A DNA stretch of 42,536 nucleotides, taken from positions 1 through 42,536 of the forward strand of contig CASFJS010000012.1 of assembly GCA_949295085.1 (NCBI GenBank). The letters run 5' to 3'. The notes under the pieces were generated by a model. It had not been told where the DNA came from, did no database searches, and saw only the letters and a program-made list of their open reading frames with translations. Source of the DNA: an uncultured Pseudomonadota bacterium (GTDB lineage Bacteria > Pseudomonadota > Alphaproteobacteria > RF32 > CAG-239). Below, piece after piece: positions 17,244 to 25,572 of this stretch. The position numbers and the translations under genes are program-made. Numbering within the stretch: position 1 is the stretch's first letter; each line of letters starts with the position of its first letter.

Positions 17244-17333
17244 GGCAAAGTATAAGTTTCAATATCCCGTCAAACAAAAACAGAAGAGTCTGATCTGACG
17301 ATTTTTGCACAAAGGGTAACAAAGGATTGTCAC

Positions 17334-17367
17334 AAAGAGCCCTACGGCATGGTCGCAGGGCTCTTTT
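17334..17367. terminator. Bidirectional intrinsic terminator
   Basis: A perfect 10-bp stem, AAAGAGCCCT (17334-17343) with AGGGCTCTTT (17357-17366), surrounds a 13-base loop. It lies between the small lipoprotein gene and the convergent autotransporter gene and can serve both strands, though the T-tract on the minus side is short. Confidence 0.75.
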
Positions 17368-17393
17368 GAAGACTTTTTACAAATGCAAGTTTT

Positions 17394-19931
17394 TTAGAAC
17401 TTGTATTTGGCGTTGAGCAATCCGGTGTGGTCCTGATAGTCCTCGCGGAATTTGCCCTCATAGCCGACCGAAACAACAACCTTGTCGTTTAAGTCCGCCG
17501 TGACGCCGGCGCCGAACTCCATGCCAAACCGATCAAGCGCATCGCCCTCTACCGTATAGGCGGCGCCGTTGGCCAGAGTGACAACCGAGTTGACATCATC
17601 GTTCATCAGGTCATAGGTGGCCGCAACGCGCGCTTCCGGCTTGATGTTCATGCCGTTTTCGAGCGCGTAGCTCTTGCCGACCTTGGCGCCGATAACCGCC
17701 GTTAAGATATCATAATCATCTCCCGACACATGGTTGCCGATGGAATCGGTGTAGCCGTCCTGATCAATATGAACATAGCGCAAGCCGGCTTCCGGCGTGA
17801 TATCAACGCCTTTGTAACCCGTCTCGTAGCCGCTCATAACCTGCAGGCCGTAAGAATCAACGTCATAATCGGCGCTGCGAACCGTTGAGCTTTCTTCATA
17901 ATCGGCCCAGCTGTAGGTAGCGATACCGTTGACATACCATTGACTCGGCTTGTATTCACCGTAGACAATCGCGGTGTGGGTATCGACATCGGTATCGCGC
18001 AGGTAGCCCTCGATATCGGTGTTGGTATAGGCATAACCGACACCGACTTTGACATTGTCGGTTACCTGTTTTTCGGCACCGAAAGCGATACCGGTGCTGT
18101 CGGCCTCAAAGCCCTTGGCATCGGATGTGCTGTCTAACTTTGACTTGTTGAACAAGCCCTGAACCCACATGGCGGCGCGTTCAAAAACGCTGTCGCCGGA
18201 GGACATCCCCTCGCCGCCGGAAGTAATGGAACCGCCGCTCAAACGCGTGCCGACCGCACCAAAGACCTGATGGGCGGTTTCGACCTGAGTTTGCTGAACC
18301 ATCGGCGATACCTCGGGCGACATGGCGGTCACGGCATCAACACCGGCTTTGACTTCGTTCGGGTCGGCCGATTGCAGCTTGGCGCTGATGTCATCGGCCA
18401 CCTGATTGAAGGCGGCGTTACCCTCGGCCTTGGCCGAAGTCAGTGCGCCGATGGCCGCGGCCTGATTGTCGGTGGCGCCGGTCTTGGCGGCGACCGTCGA
18501 GGCATCGTTTTTGGCAATGTCATATTGGCCTTGTCCACCGGTAATGGTATATAAAGCGTTTTTGTCGTTGTTTATCGTAAAGTCGCCGGTTATTACCGTG
18601 GCATCTTTAATCATGGTATATTCGCCGCCCTCATAGCCGTTGGCAAAAATCATACTCAGATTAACATCTTTTCCTATAGTAACCGTTTTGTTGCCGCTGA
18701 TGGTTGTGGTACCGGCTTTAACCGTTAAAGAGGAACCATCGGCAAATTTAATCGTACTACCTTCTGCATCTCTACCGCTGATACCACCGTCCAAAGTCAG
18801 GTCGCCTTTAACGGTAACCGTACCACTGTTGTAGATATCGTTTAACGTACCATTCGTTAATTTGTTGCTCTCAAAGACATTGGTGCCGGTTAAAGTTAAA
18901 GTAGCGTTTTCCATATTGTGAATAGCGCCGCCGTTGACTTCGGCCTCATTACCGGTAAAGGTTGAACCGTCAATCGTTATATCGCCGGCGTTGGAAATCG
19001 CACCGCCTTTGTCGGCTGTATTGCCGGTAAAAACAGCAGACAATTTTTTTATGGTGCTGGTACCGGTGTTATAAATAGCGCCACCGCGATGATTGCTGCC
19101 GCTTTCATCATGGACTACGCTGTTGTTGGCAAACGTACCTGTTAATTCATAAATAACACTATGGTTACCATTAAAAACGGCACCACCGTCTATCTCTGCC
19201 GTATTGCCGGTAAATTCAACATTGGTAAATGTTGCATCTGTCGGACTTCCATCATCACCGACATTATGAACGGCACCGCCTCTTTGCGCGTTGTTACGGG
19301 AAAAGGTTGTATTGCTGACGATAACTTCTCCTCTGTTATAAATGGCACCACCACCATAATCTTGTGTATTTACCGTATTTGCTTTATTATTGGTAAAATT
19401 ACTTCCGGTTATTGTCATTTTTGCTTTGGACATATTATGAATTGCACCACCGGCGGTTCCTGCTTCATTGCTGTCAAAAGTTGAATTTTCAATATTTACA
19501 GAACCTTCTCCCTGAGTTCCGGCATTGGAAATAGCGCCGCCCGTTGTTCCGGCTTTGTTGCCGGTAAAAGTGGCTGTAATTTTTTCAATTTTGGCTTCTG
19601 ACTTGCCGGCATTATAGATGGCGCCGCCGCGTTTGCCTGCCGTGTTGCCGGTAAAAGTTCCTCTCAGGGAGGTAATGTTACCGCCGTTGCCGTTGTAGAT
19701 GGCGCCGCCGTCTGCCTGCGAGCTGTTGGAAGCGAATGTTCCGTCAATGGTGATTGTGCCGCCTCTGTTGTAAACAGCACCGCCGTTTTCTTTTCCTTCT
19801 GCGGTTAAGCCGGAAAAATCCCCCGTAACGTCTTGTTCTTCTTTGTCAATAAACAGACGATCGGCCGCGTAGACATCAGCCGCCGCAAACGCCGCTACCA
19901 ATGCCGTGGTGATTAAAAGTTTGTTTTTCAT
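17394..19931 (-). CDS. Autotransporter with Pmp-like GGA[IV] repeats
   Basis: An 845-residue surface protein. Residues 1-22 are a Sec signal peptide ending in DVYA. Residues about 30-370 carry eleven copies of a GGA[IV]xN motif alternating with FxxN (FTGN, FTNN, FDSN), the pattern of the beta-helical passenger of chlamydial polymorphic membrane proteins. A Thr/Gly/Val-rich stretch follows, then a helical linker (about 480-560). Residues about 590-845 form an autotransporter beta barrel ending in KYKF, with the required terminal Phe. The ATG at 19931 is preferred since the signal peptide starts there. A structured leader with its own promoter lies upstream. The role may be adhesion or surface display; the substrate is unknown. 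Confidence 0.92.
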   Translation of the reverse strand: MKNKLLITTALVAAFAAADVYAADRLFIDKEEQDVTGDFSGLTAEGKENGGAVYNRGGTITIDGTFASNSSQADGGAIYNGNGGNITSLRGTFTGNTAGKRGGAIYNAGKSEAKIEKITATFTGNKAGTTGGAISNAGTQGEGSVNIENSTFDSNEAGTAGGAIHNMSKAKMTITGSNFTNNKANTVNTQDYGGGAIYNRGEVIVSNTTFSRNNAQRGGAVHNVGDDGSPTDATFTNVEFTGNTAEIDGGAVFNGNHSVIYELTGTFANNSVVHDESGSNHRGGAIYNTGTSTIKKLSAVFTGNTADKGGAISNAGDITIDGSTFTGNEAEVNGGAIHNMENATLTLTGTNVFESNKLTNGTLNDIYNSGTVTVKGDLTLDGGISGRDAEGSTIKFADGSSLTVKAGTTTISGNKTVTIGKDVNLSMIFANGYEGGEYTMIKDATVITGDFTINNDKNALYTITGGQGQYDIAKNDASTVAAKTGATDNQAAAIGALTSAKAEGNAAFNQVADDISAKLQSADPNEVKAGVDAVTAMSPEVSPMVQQTQVETAHQVFGAVGTRLSGGSITSGGEGMSSGDSVFERAAMWVQGLFNKSKLDSTSDAKGFEADSTGIAFGAEKQVTDNVKVGVGYAYTNTDIEGYLRDTDVDTHTAIVYGEYKPSQWYVNGIATYSWADYEESSTVRSADYDVDSYGLQVMSGYETGYKGVDITPEAGLRYVHIDQDGYTDSIGNHVSGDDYDILTAVIGAKVGKSYALENGMNIKPEARVAATYDLMNDDVNSVVTLANGAAYTVEGDALDRFGMEFGAGVTADLNDKVVVSVGYEGKFREDYQDHTGLLNAKYKF

Positions 19932-19957
19932 ATGATCAAACATCCTTGCTTGTGGTT

Positions 19958-19983
19958 AAAACAAAACCCGCTGTTAAGGCGGG
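19958..19983 (-). terminator. Intrinsic terminator or attenuator before the autotransporter
   Basis: On the minus strand CCCGC (19979-19983) pairs with GCGGG (19967-19971) around a 7-base loop, followed by TTTTGTTTT. It lies about 27 bases before the autotransporter start codon, so it would end the leader transcript unless read through. Confidence 0.65.
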
Positions 19984-20152
19984 CGGATGTTCGAAAACCG
20001 TATAGAGTTAGACGGCTCGGCTTATTTGGCTGAGCCTTATTCGCCGACATCCGTCCAATTCGAACCAGAGGTCGGCACTGAGATTTAAAGTCGTGTGCGC
20101 ACGACTAACTCTATAAAAGGGTTTTCGACGCCCTAAGCAGAACTCCTGCTCG
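19958..20152 (-). ncRNA. Candidate structured RNA or attenuating leader upstream of the autotransporter
   Basis: The minus strand of this 195-base stretch shows several nested inverted repeats that suggest one compact RNA. A 5' hairpin AGCAG-GAGTT-CTGCT is followed by a long-range helix joining TATAGAGTTAG (20104-20114, written on minus) to CTAACTCTATA (20000-20010), extended by GTCGAAAACC with GGTTTTCGAAC. Enclosed are a 6-bp hairpin GTCGTG-CGCA-CACGAC, a GCCGAC/GTCGGC stem and an 8-bp hairpin GGCTCAGC/GCCGAGCC. The 3' end is CCCGC/GCGGG followed by TTTTGTTTT, a typical terminator. A good promoter lies just upstream. No known family is recognised. It may be a free small RNA or a riboswitch-like attenuator for the autotransporter gene that starts 27 bases later. 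Confidence 0.6.
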
Positions 20153-20158
20153 GAATTG

Positions 20159-20186
20159 AGTATATAAGAAAAAGAATCAGAATCAA
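20159..20186 (-). promoter_or_regulatory. Promoter of the structured leader and autotransporter
   Basis: Read on the minus strand, TTGATT (20181-20186), a 16-base spacer and TATACT (20159-20164) closely match the housekeeping consensus. The predicted start is near 20152, right at the first hairpin of the structured region. Confidence 0.6.
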
Positions 20187-20260
20187 GCTTAAATCTTGCA
20201 AAAGCTTATGGAAAAATTTTTATCCGGCGGTTATAGTCTTCATAACAAGGAGCGTTCAAT

Positions 20261-21007
20261 ATGCGGAAACTGTTGGCTTTGCTGATATTGCTCGGCGGTT
20301 GCAACTCAATTGCCGTGCCGCCGCAATATCAATATAAAGAGATAAATACCGGTGATTTTGTGATTGCCTCGTGGCAAAAAATAACGAATCCGACCGCCGG
20401 ATACAAAATTTATATCGAGGGTGACGGATATGCTTTTAACGCCCGCGGACAAGCAACCCGCGACCCGACGCCGCGCGGAACCCTGGTGCGCGAGCTGGCG
20501 TTTGGCGATGCGAATCCGAATGTCGTTTATCTGGCGCGGCCGTGCCAATATGTTAAAAGTCCGGTTTGTGCCAAGCGGCACTGGAGTACTGCCCGTTTTG
20601 CGCCGGAGATTATCAATGCCGAATATGCCGCCATTCGCCAAATTGCCGGCGACAAGCCGGTGGTGTTGGTCGGATTTTCCGGCGGGGCGCAGGTGGCCGG
20701 ACTGGCGGCTGCCGCCAAATCAGGGCTTGATGTCCGTAAAATTATCACCATTGCCGGCAATCTCGATCACCTGTCCTGGACGGCCTATCACCGGTTGCCG
20801 GACTTGAACGAATCGATGAGTCTTGCCGATTATCAGGAAAATTTTTTTGCCACGCCGCAAACGCACTACGCCGGCAGTGACGACAAAGTGATGCCGGCGG
20901 CGCTTATTGAAAAATTTGTTAACGGACGAGCACCGGTCATAACAGTGGAAGGCGCCACGCATAACGACGGGTGGAAACAAATTTTTCCGGCAGTCCGGCG
21001 CGAATAA
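20261..21007 (+). CDS. Lipoprotein alpha/beta hydrolase
   Basis: A 248-residue exported protein with lipobox LLGGC (Cys14). The fold is read as alpha/beta hydrolase: the nucleophile elbow GFSGG (about residues 133-137) follows a strand PVVLVGF, the acid is probably the Asp pair in AGSDDKVMP (about 206-207), and the His lies in EGATHNDGW (about 230). It contains the segment RPCQYVKSPVCAKRHW with paired cysteines near the oxyanion region. A serine esterase or hydrolase acting in the periplasm is likely, substrate unknown. AAGGAG lies 10 bases upstream of the ATG. It is divergent from the autotransporter leader and is followed by a 160-base spacer. Confidence 0.8.
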   Translation: MRKLLALLILLGGCNSIAVPPQYQYKEINTGDFVIASWQKITNPTAGYKIYIEGDGYAFNARGQATRDPTPRGTLVRELAFGDANPNVVYLARPCQYVKSPVCAKRHWSTARFAPEIINAEYAAIRQIAGDKPVVLVGFSGGAQVAGLAAAAKSGLDVRKIITIAGNLDHLSWTAYHRLPDLNESMSLADYQENFFATPQTHYAGSDDKVMPAALIEKFVNGRAPVITVEGATHNDGWKQIFPAVRRE

Positions 21008-21044
21008 CCGAAAAAAGCTTTTAGAAATGACTTTTGATTATTTC

Positions 21045-21107
21045 CAACTGGCAATCCATTCGTCGATTTCAGCCTCCGGCGTTATCATGCGGGTGCCACC
21101 GGCAGTT
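21045..21107 (-). pseudogene. Possible remnant of a small gene C-terminus
   Basis: On the minus strand an open stretch of about 20 codons ends with TAA and reads GGTRMITPEAEIDEWIASWK. This resembles the end of an excisionase- or HTH-type small protein. An in-frame stop precedes it, so if real it is only a remnant in the spacer before cstA. Confidence 0.2.
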
Positions 21108-21170
21108 TAACAAGTTATCAATCTTTTGCGGCTAGAATAAAATCACATTGTTTTTTCAGCGGAGGCGGTG

Positions 21171-23090
21171 ATGAAATATTTATGGTTGGCGGCACTCTTG
21201 TTTTGGCCGGATTTGGCCGCGGCGACTGATGGTAACGCCGGCGGTTTTTGGGCTTGGTTTGAGGGGGTAAACGCCTTGACGGTGGTGTTTGCCAGTCTGT
21301 GCATATTTGCCATTGCCTACCGTTTTTACGGTTTGTTTGTCGCCAACAAAGTCTTGCGGCTTGATGCCGAACGCGCCACACCGGCGGTCAAATATGCCGA
21401 CGGGCATGATTACGTCAAAACCAACCGCAACGTGTTGTTCGGACATCATTTTGCCGCCATTGCCGCGGCCGGGCCTTTGGTTGGACCGGTGCTGGCGGCG
21501 CAGTTCGGATTTATGCCGGGGGCACTATGGATACTTATCGGCTGTGTTTTGGCCGGCGCGGTGCATGATATGGTCGTTATCTTTGCTTCGGTGCGCCACA
21601 AGGGCGAAAGTCTGGCCACGATTGCCGAACGCGAGATTAATCCTTTTACCGGCACGGTGGCCGGATTTGCGGTGTTGTTTATCCTTATTTTAACTCTGGC
21701 CGGATTGTCGCTGGCCTGTGTCAGCGCCATGCATAATGCGCCGTGGTCGCTGTTTATTGTCGCGATTACCATGCCGATTGCGGTGCTGATGGGGATTATT
21801 ATGCGCTATAAGGACGACGGCGTGCTGTTGGCCAGCATTATCGGCATTGCTCTGCTGGCAACGGGAATTATCGCCGGCCACGGACTGATGCAACCCGACG
21901 CGCTGGGCTGGATGTTTGACTGGGATAAAAAAACGGTTTCCGTTGCCATTCCGCTTTACGGTTTTATTGCCTCGGTGCTGCCGGTATGGCTTTTGCTGGT
22001 GCCGCGGGATTATCTGTCCACTTATCTCAAAATCGGCACTATTCTGATGTTGGCTTTGGGGATTATTTTTGTGCGGCCGGATATTACCATGCCGATGTTT
22101 ACACCCTTTATTAACGGCGGCGGGCCGGTTATCAGCGGACCGGTGCTGCCGTTTATCTTTATCACCATTGCCTGCGGCGCAATCTCCGGTTTTCACGCGA
22201 TTATCGGCACCGGCACCACGCCGAAAATGATCGGCAACGAAAAAGAGATTTTGTTTGTCGGTTACGGCGCCATGCTGACCGAGGGATTTGTCGCGATTAT
22301 GGCTTTGATTGCCGCCTGCACGATGATGCCGGGGGATTATTTTGCCATTAATGCCACACATGAGGCTTATCAGGCATTGCTTGCCGCGCACCCGAATTTT
22401 GCCGTGGCCGACCTGCCCTATTATGAAGACCATATCGGCATTGATTTGCATGGGCGCACCGGCGGCGCGGTGTCGCTGGCGGTGGGCATGGCGCATATCT
22501 TCCGCAACCTGCCCTATATGGATCAGCTGGTGGCTTATTGGTACAATTTTGCGGTGATGTTTGAGGCGGTGTTTATCTTGACGGCGGTTGATGCCGGAAC
22601 CCGCGTCGGACGCTTCTTTTTGCAGGAAATGCTCGGTAAAGTCTGGCCGAAATTCAACAACAAAGAATGGCTGCCGGGGATTGTCATTACCAGCGCGGTA
22701 TTTACTTTCCTGTGGGGCTATCTGGTTTATACCGGCAATATCAGCACCATCTGGCCGCTGTTCGGTTTAAGCAATCAGCTGCTGGCGGCCTGCGCCCTGA
22801 TTGTCTGCACCACGATGCTGCTGAGACTCAACCGCGGCAAATACACTCTGGCGGTTGCCATACCGGGGATATTTATGGTGGTTGTTACTTTCTGGGCCGG
22901 CTATTTGCAGGTATTTACCGAATATCTGCCCAAAGGACAAAAGCTGCTGGCCGGTCTGGGGTGTCTGGTCATGCTGTTGATGATTGTGGTATTGGCCGGC
23001 GCTTTCCGCCGCTGGCGGCAGCTGATGAAAATCAAGACCTGCGTCAAAGACGCCTATGGTGAAGAAGTTAAGGCTTTGGCTGTTGAGTAG
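21171..23090 (+). CDS. cstA: CstA family peptide/pyruvate transporter
   Basis: A 639-residue inner-membrane protein of the carbon-starvation CstA/BtsT family, which carries pyruvate or peptides with protons. Many hydrophobic segments cover the sequence. Family signatures are visible in GHHFAAIAAAGPLVGPVLAAQFG (described in part), the GCVLAGAVHDM segment, ISGFHAIIGTGTTPKM and WPLFGLSNQLLAA. The hydrophobic N-terminus carries a possible cleavable signal. GGAGG at 21161-21165 supports the ATG at 21171 over the adjacent GTG. It ends 6 bases from the convergent opgH end. Confidence 0.93.
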   Translation: MKYLWLAALLFWPDLAAATDGNAGGFWAWFEGVNALTVVFASLCIFAIAYRFYGLFVANKVLRLDAERATPAVKYADGHDYVKTNRNVLFGHHFAAIAAAGPLVGPVLAAQFGFMPGALWILIGCVLAGAVHDMVVIFASVRHKGESLATIAEREINPFTGTVAGFAVLFILILTLAGLSLACVSAMHNAPWSLFIVAITMPIAVLMGIIMRYKDDGVLLASIIGIALLATGIIAGHGLMQPDALGWMFDWDKKTVSVAIPLYGFIASVLPVWLLLVPRDYLSTYLKIGTILMLALGIIFVRPDITMPMFTPFINGGGPVISGPVLPFIFITIACGAISGFHAIIGTGTTPKMIGNEKEILFVGYGAMLTEGFVAIMALIAACTMMPGDYFAINATHEAYQALLAAHPNFAVADLPYYEDHIGIDLHGRTGGAVSLAVGMAHIFRNLPYMDQLVAYWYNFAVMFEAVFILTAVDAGTRVGRFFLQEMLGKVWPKFNNKEWLPGIVITSAVFTFLWGYLVYTGNISTIWPLFGLSNQLLAACALIVCTTMLLRLNRGKYTLAVAIPGIFMVVVTFWAGYLQVFTEYLPKGQKLLAGLGCLVMLLMIVVLAGAFRRWRQLMKIKTCVKDAYGEEVKALAVE

Positions 23091-23096
23091 AAGTGC

Positions 23097-25139
23097 CTAA
23101 TTTTTTATGGATAACAGCAGAGCCTGCTCTTTGAGTAATGTCGGCTGGTATAATAAATAACGAGTTTCTTCTTTATCCAGCGGCCAAGCGGCGCCCCCGA
23201 CATTGGCCTGAATCTTTTGGCTGGTGCGGCGAGCCAGTTCACGCTCAAAATCAGGCTCAGGACCGTTGATGGCCAAAAGATAAATATGCGCCGACAGATA
23301 AACCTGATTTTGCAGCAATGACAATGTGTCTTGGTTTTTGATAAAACCGTCCAAAAGCACGGCGTTTTTTTGCGCCTGTCTGAGAATCAGCGGCTTATGG
23401 CGTTCTTCCGGCGTTATGAATATGCCCATTTTTTTGAACCGGCGGCCGGTGCTGACCCGCGAGGACAAAACCGACAGGGGAATCGACAGCATCGGTCCGG
23501 CAGTAATCAAAAGCGTCCAGTAAAAAAGAGCGTTGGCATATTTGTAAACCAGCAACGTAACACCCATACCGATTAAGGTTTGGATACCATGACGCCGCAG
23601 GCCCAAACGCCACGGCGTATCATCGGCGCGATTTTGGGTCTTCCAGCCGGAATCCATCCCCAGAAGAATCTCCACAATAAATTTGCTTTGAAACAACATC
23701 ATAATCGGCGCCGTTAACGCACTGAAAAGACATTCGGTGATAAAGCTCAGACACAGACCTACTCTGCCGCCAAAGCGTTTTGCCGATTTACCAAAAACAA
23801 AAACGATGCCCAAAATTTTTGGGAAAAACAACATCAGCATCGAAATGCCGAATAATGTCAACGTCCCCCAGACATTAAACACCGGCCAGGCCGGAAACAG
23901 CTCTTTGACCTGCGTAAAATATGCCGGCGGATAGAAATAACGCCAAACGGCAATACCAATGCCAAACAACAAAAACAAACACCACAAAAGCGATGACAAA
24001 TAAGACATTATACCGACAATAAAATGGATCCGACTGACGGGGTGCAGCTTTTGCGATAACAAAATACGAATATGTTGCAGATTGCCCTGACACCAACGGC
24101 GATCGCGGGCGGCAAAATCAAGCATGGTCGGCGGACATTCCTCATAACTTTGCTTTAATTCCGGCAGCATCCAAGCCAGCCAGCCGGCACGGCGAATCAA
24201 GGCAGCCTCGACAAAGTCATGACTTAAGATATGACCGCCAAAAGGCGCCTTGCCTTTAAACACCGGCAAGCCGCAACTGTCAATAAAGGCTTTGGTGCGG
24301 ATGATGGCATTGTGACCCCAGTAGTTGCTGTCCCATGCCTGCCAATAAGCCAAACCGGCGGTAATAATGCGACCATAAACCTTGCCCGTAAACTGATGCA
24401 TACGGGCAAAAAAAGATTCGGCATTGACGATTTGCGGCGGCGCCTGAATAATGCCGGTGGTCGGGTTGAACTGCATCAGCTGCGCCATGCGGACAACAGT
24501 ATCCGCCGCAATCAGACTGTCGGCATCCAGAACCAGCATATAGTCGTAACCCGAACCCCAACGAACACAAAAATCTTCGATGTTGCCGGATTTGCGCGCG
24601 GTGTTTTTGGGGCGATGGCGGTAAAACAGGTTAAGTCCTTCGGGGAAACGTGTTCCGGTTTCCAGCCATAGGACCTCTTCTTTAACCCAGATATCGGGAT
24701 TGGTGCTGTCGCTTAAAACAAAAAAGTCAAAATGTCCGCCGACATTTTTTTGACCCAATTCTTGCGCCATAGCCAGAATACGAGCATAAACCTCAGCCGG
24801 ATTTTCGTTATAAGTCGGTACCAACACGGCTGTTTTTGACGTTAGCGGCGCATCGGCCGGCGGATGGGTAATTCCCTCGTATTTTTTAGGCCGCACGAGC
24901 TCCCAAAACCCAAACAAGGCCGACCAAAAATAAAGAGCTATCCAGCCAAAGGTCAGCGCAAATAAAATGATTAAAATCCAATGAATCCATGAATTGACAT
25001 CGGTGGGCATAAACTCCGCCCATTTGACGGAAGCCCAAATCGTGCTTAAAATCATCAGACCGAAAATTTTTATCCGGCGCATTTTAACACGCCGGCGGCT
25101 TAATAAAGATATCGGACGGATTTCATTGTTTGCGAACAT
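23097..25139 (-). CDS. opgH: Glucans biosynthesis glucosyltransferase OpgH
   Basis: Inner-membrane glycosyltransferase that uses UDP-glucose to build the linear beta-1,2 backbone of osmoregulated periplasmic glucans. The 680-residue protein has two N-terminal membrane segments (about residues 25-45 and 52-80), then a GT2 domain with PTYNENP, LDADS (about 205), the Asp of LSHDFVEAAL and RDRRWCQGN (the QxxRW-like element). Several membrane segments follow (about 375-400, 425-450, 470-490, 540-585). It is shorter than E. coli OpgH because the long N-terminal cytoplasmic tail is missing. Its start overlaps the preceding small gene by 17 bases, with AAGGA 9 bases before the ATG. Confidence 0.93.
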   Translation of the reverse strand: MFANNEIRPISLLSRRRVKMRRIKIFGLMILSTIWASVKWAEFMPTDVNSWIHWILIILFALTFGWIALYFWSALFGFWELVRPKKYEGITHPPADAPLTSKTAVLVPTYNENPAEVYARILAMAQELGQKNVGGHFDFFVLSDSTNPDIWVKEEVLWLETGTRFPEGLNLFYRHRPKNTARKSGNIEDFCVRWGSGYDYMLVLDADSLIAADTVVRMAQLMQFNPTTGIIQAPPQIVNAESFFARMHQFTGKVYGRIITAGLAYWQAWDSNYWGHNAIIRTKAFIDSCGLPVFKGKAPFGGHILSHDFVEAALIRRAGWLAWMLPELKQSYEECPPTMLDFAARDRRWCQGNLQHIRILLSQKLHPVSRIHFIVGIMSYLSSLLWCLFLLFGIGIAVWRYFYPPAYFTQVKELFPAWPVFNVWGTLTLFGISMLMLFFPKILGIVFVFGKSAKRFGGRVGLCLSFITECLFSALTAPIMMLFQSKFIVEILLGMDSGWKTQNRADDTPWRLGLRRHGIQTLIGMGVTLLVYKYANALFYWTLLITAGPMLSIPLSVLSSRVSTGRRFKKMGIFITPEERHKPLILRQAQKNAVLLDGFIKNQDTLSLLQNQVYLSAHIYLLAINGPEPDFERELARRTSQKIQANVGGAAWPLDKEETRYLLYQPTLLKEQALLLSIKN

Positions 25140-25572
25140 GTTGAATCATCCTTTGGATAAAGAATTTCAAACGCATGAACGGATTGTATATGCGAATAGC
25201 CTGCGGCGCCATTACGGAAGGATGTGTTGCCGGCAAAGCATAGCGATGCCAACACTGATTCAATAATTGTTCCAAATCGTTTTTACGGTTTCCGGGAATA
25301 AATATATTAACCTTTTGATACAACTTCTCTTGCAAATATATAAGTTTTGCCAAAGCCAAAGCTTGTTCTGCCGGCAAGGAAGAGGCAAAAGCAAAGCCCG
25401 ATATCTGCGATTGGACATATTGTTCAAGACAGGTCAAAATACTTTGCAGGGAATCCGAATGCTCTTTCATCAAATTTTGCATCGCGGCAATTGTTTCTTC
25501 GTCCTTTATCCGCCAGGAATAAACATATTCTCTGACCACTTCTTCCGCCCGATATAATTTTATTCCAGCCAT
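25123..25572 (-). CDS. Unknown protein between opgG and opgH
   Basis: A 149-residue protein that I do not recognise. It has no signal sequence, is mostly helical by composition, and is rich in Gln, Leu and Ala, with a basic amphipathic C-terminus (PFMRLKFFIQRMIQHVRKQ) that could sit on the membrane. The chosen ATG overlaps the end of opgG by 13 bases and has GGAG 6 bases upstream; the end overlaps the opgH start by 17 bases. It is therefore translationally coupled to both glucan genes. A cytosolic adaptor or regulator for OpgH is a reasonable inference. Confidence 0.8.
   Translation of the reverse strand: MAGIKLYRAEEVVREYVYSWRIKDEETIAAMQNLMKEHSDSLQSILTCLEQYVQSQISGFAFASSLPAEQALALAKLIYLQEKLYQKVNIFIPGNRKNDLEQLLNQCWHRYALPATHPSVMAPQAIRIYNPFMRLKFFIQRMIQHVRKQ

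Noticed and set aside
18600..19900. CRISPR array in the repeated region
   Set aside because: The repeats are coding (GGAIYN motifs), vary in sequence and spacing, and lie in an open frame.
19958..20152. tmRNA or a tRNA-like domain, because of TTCGAA near the T-loop position
   Set aside because: No tag-coding frame, no CCA end and no acceptor pairing; TTCGAA is only a short palindrome here.
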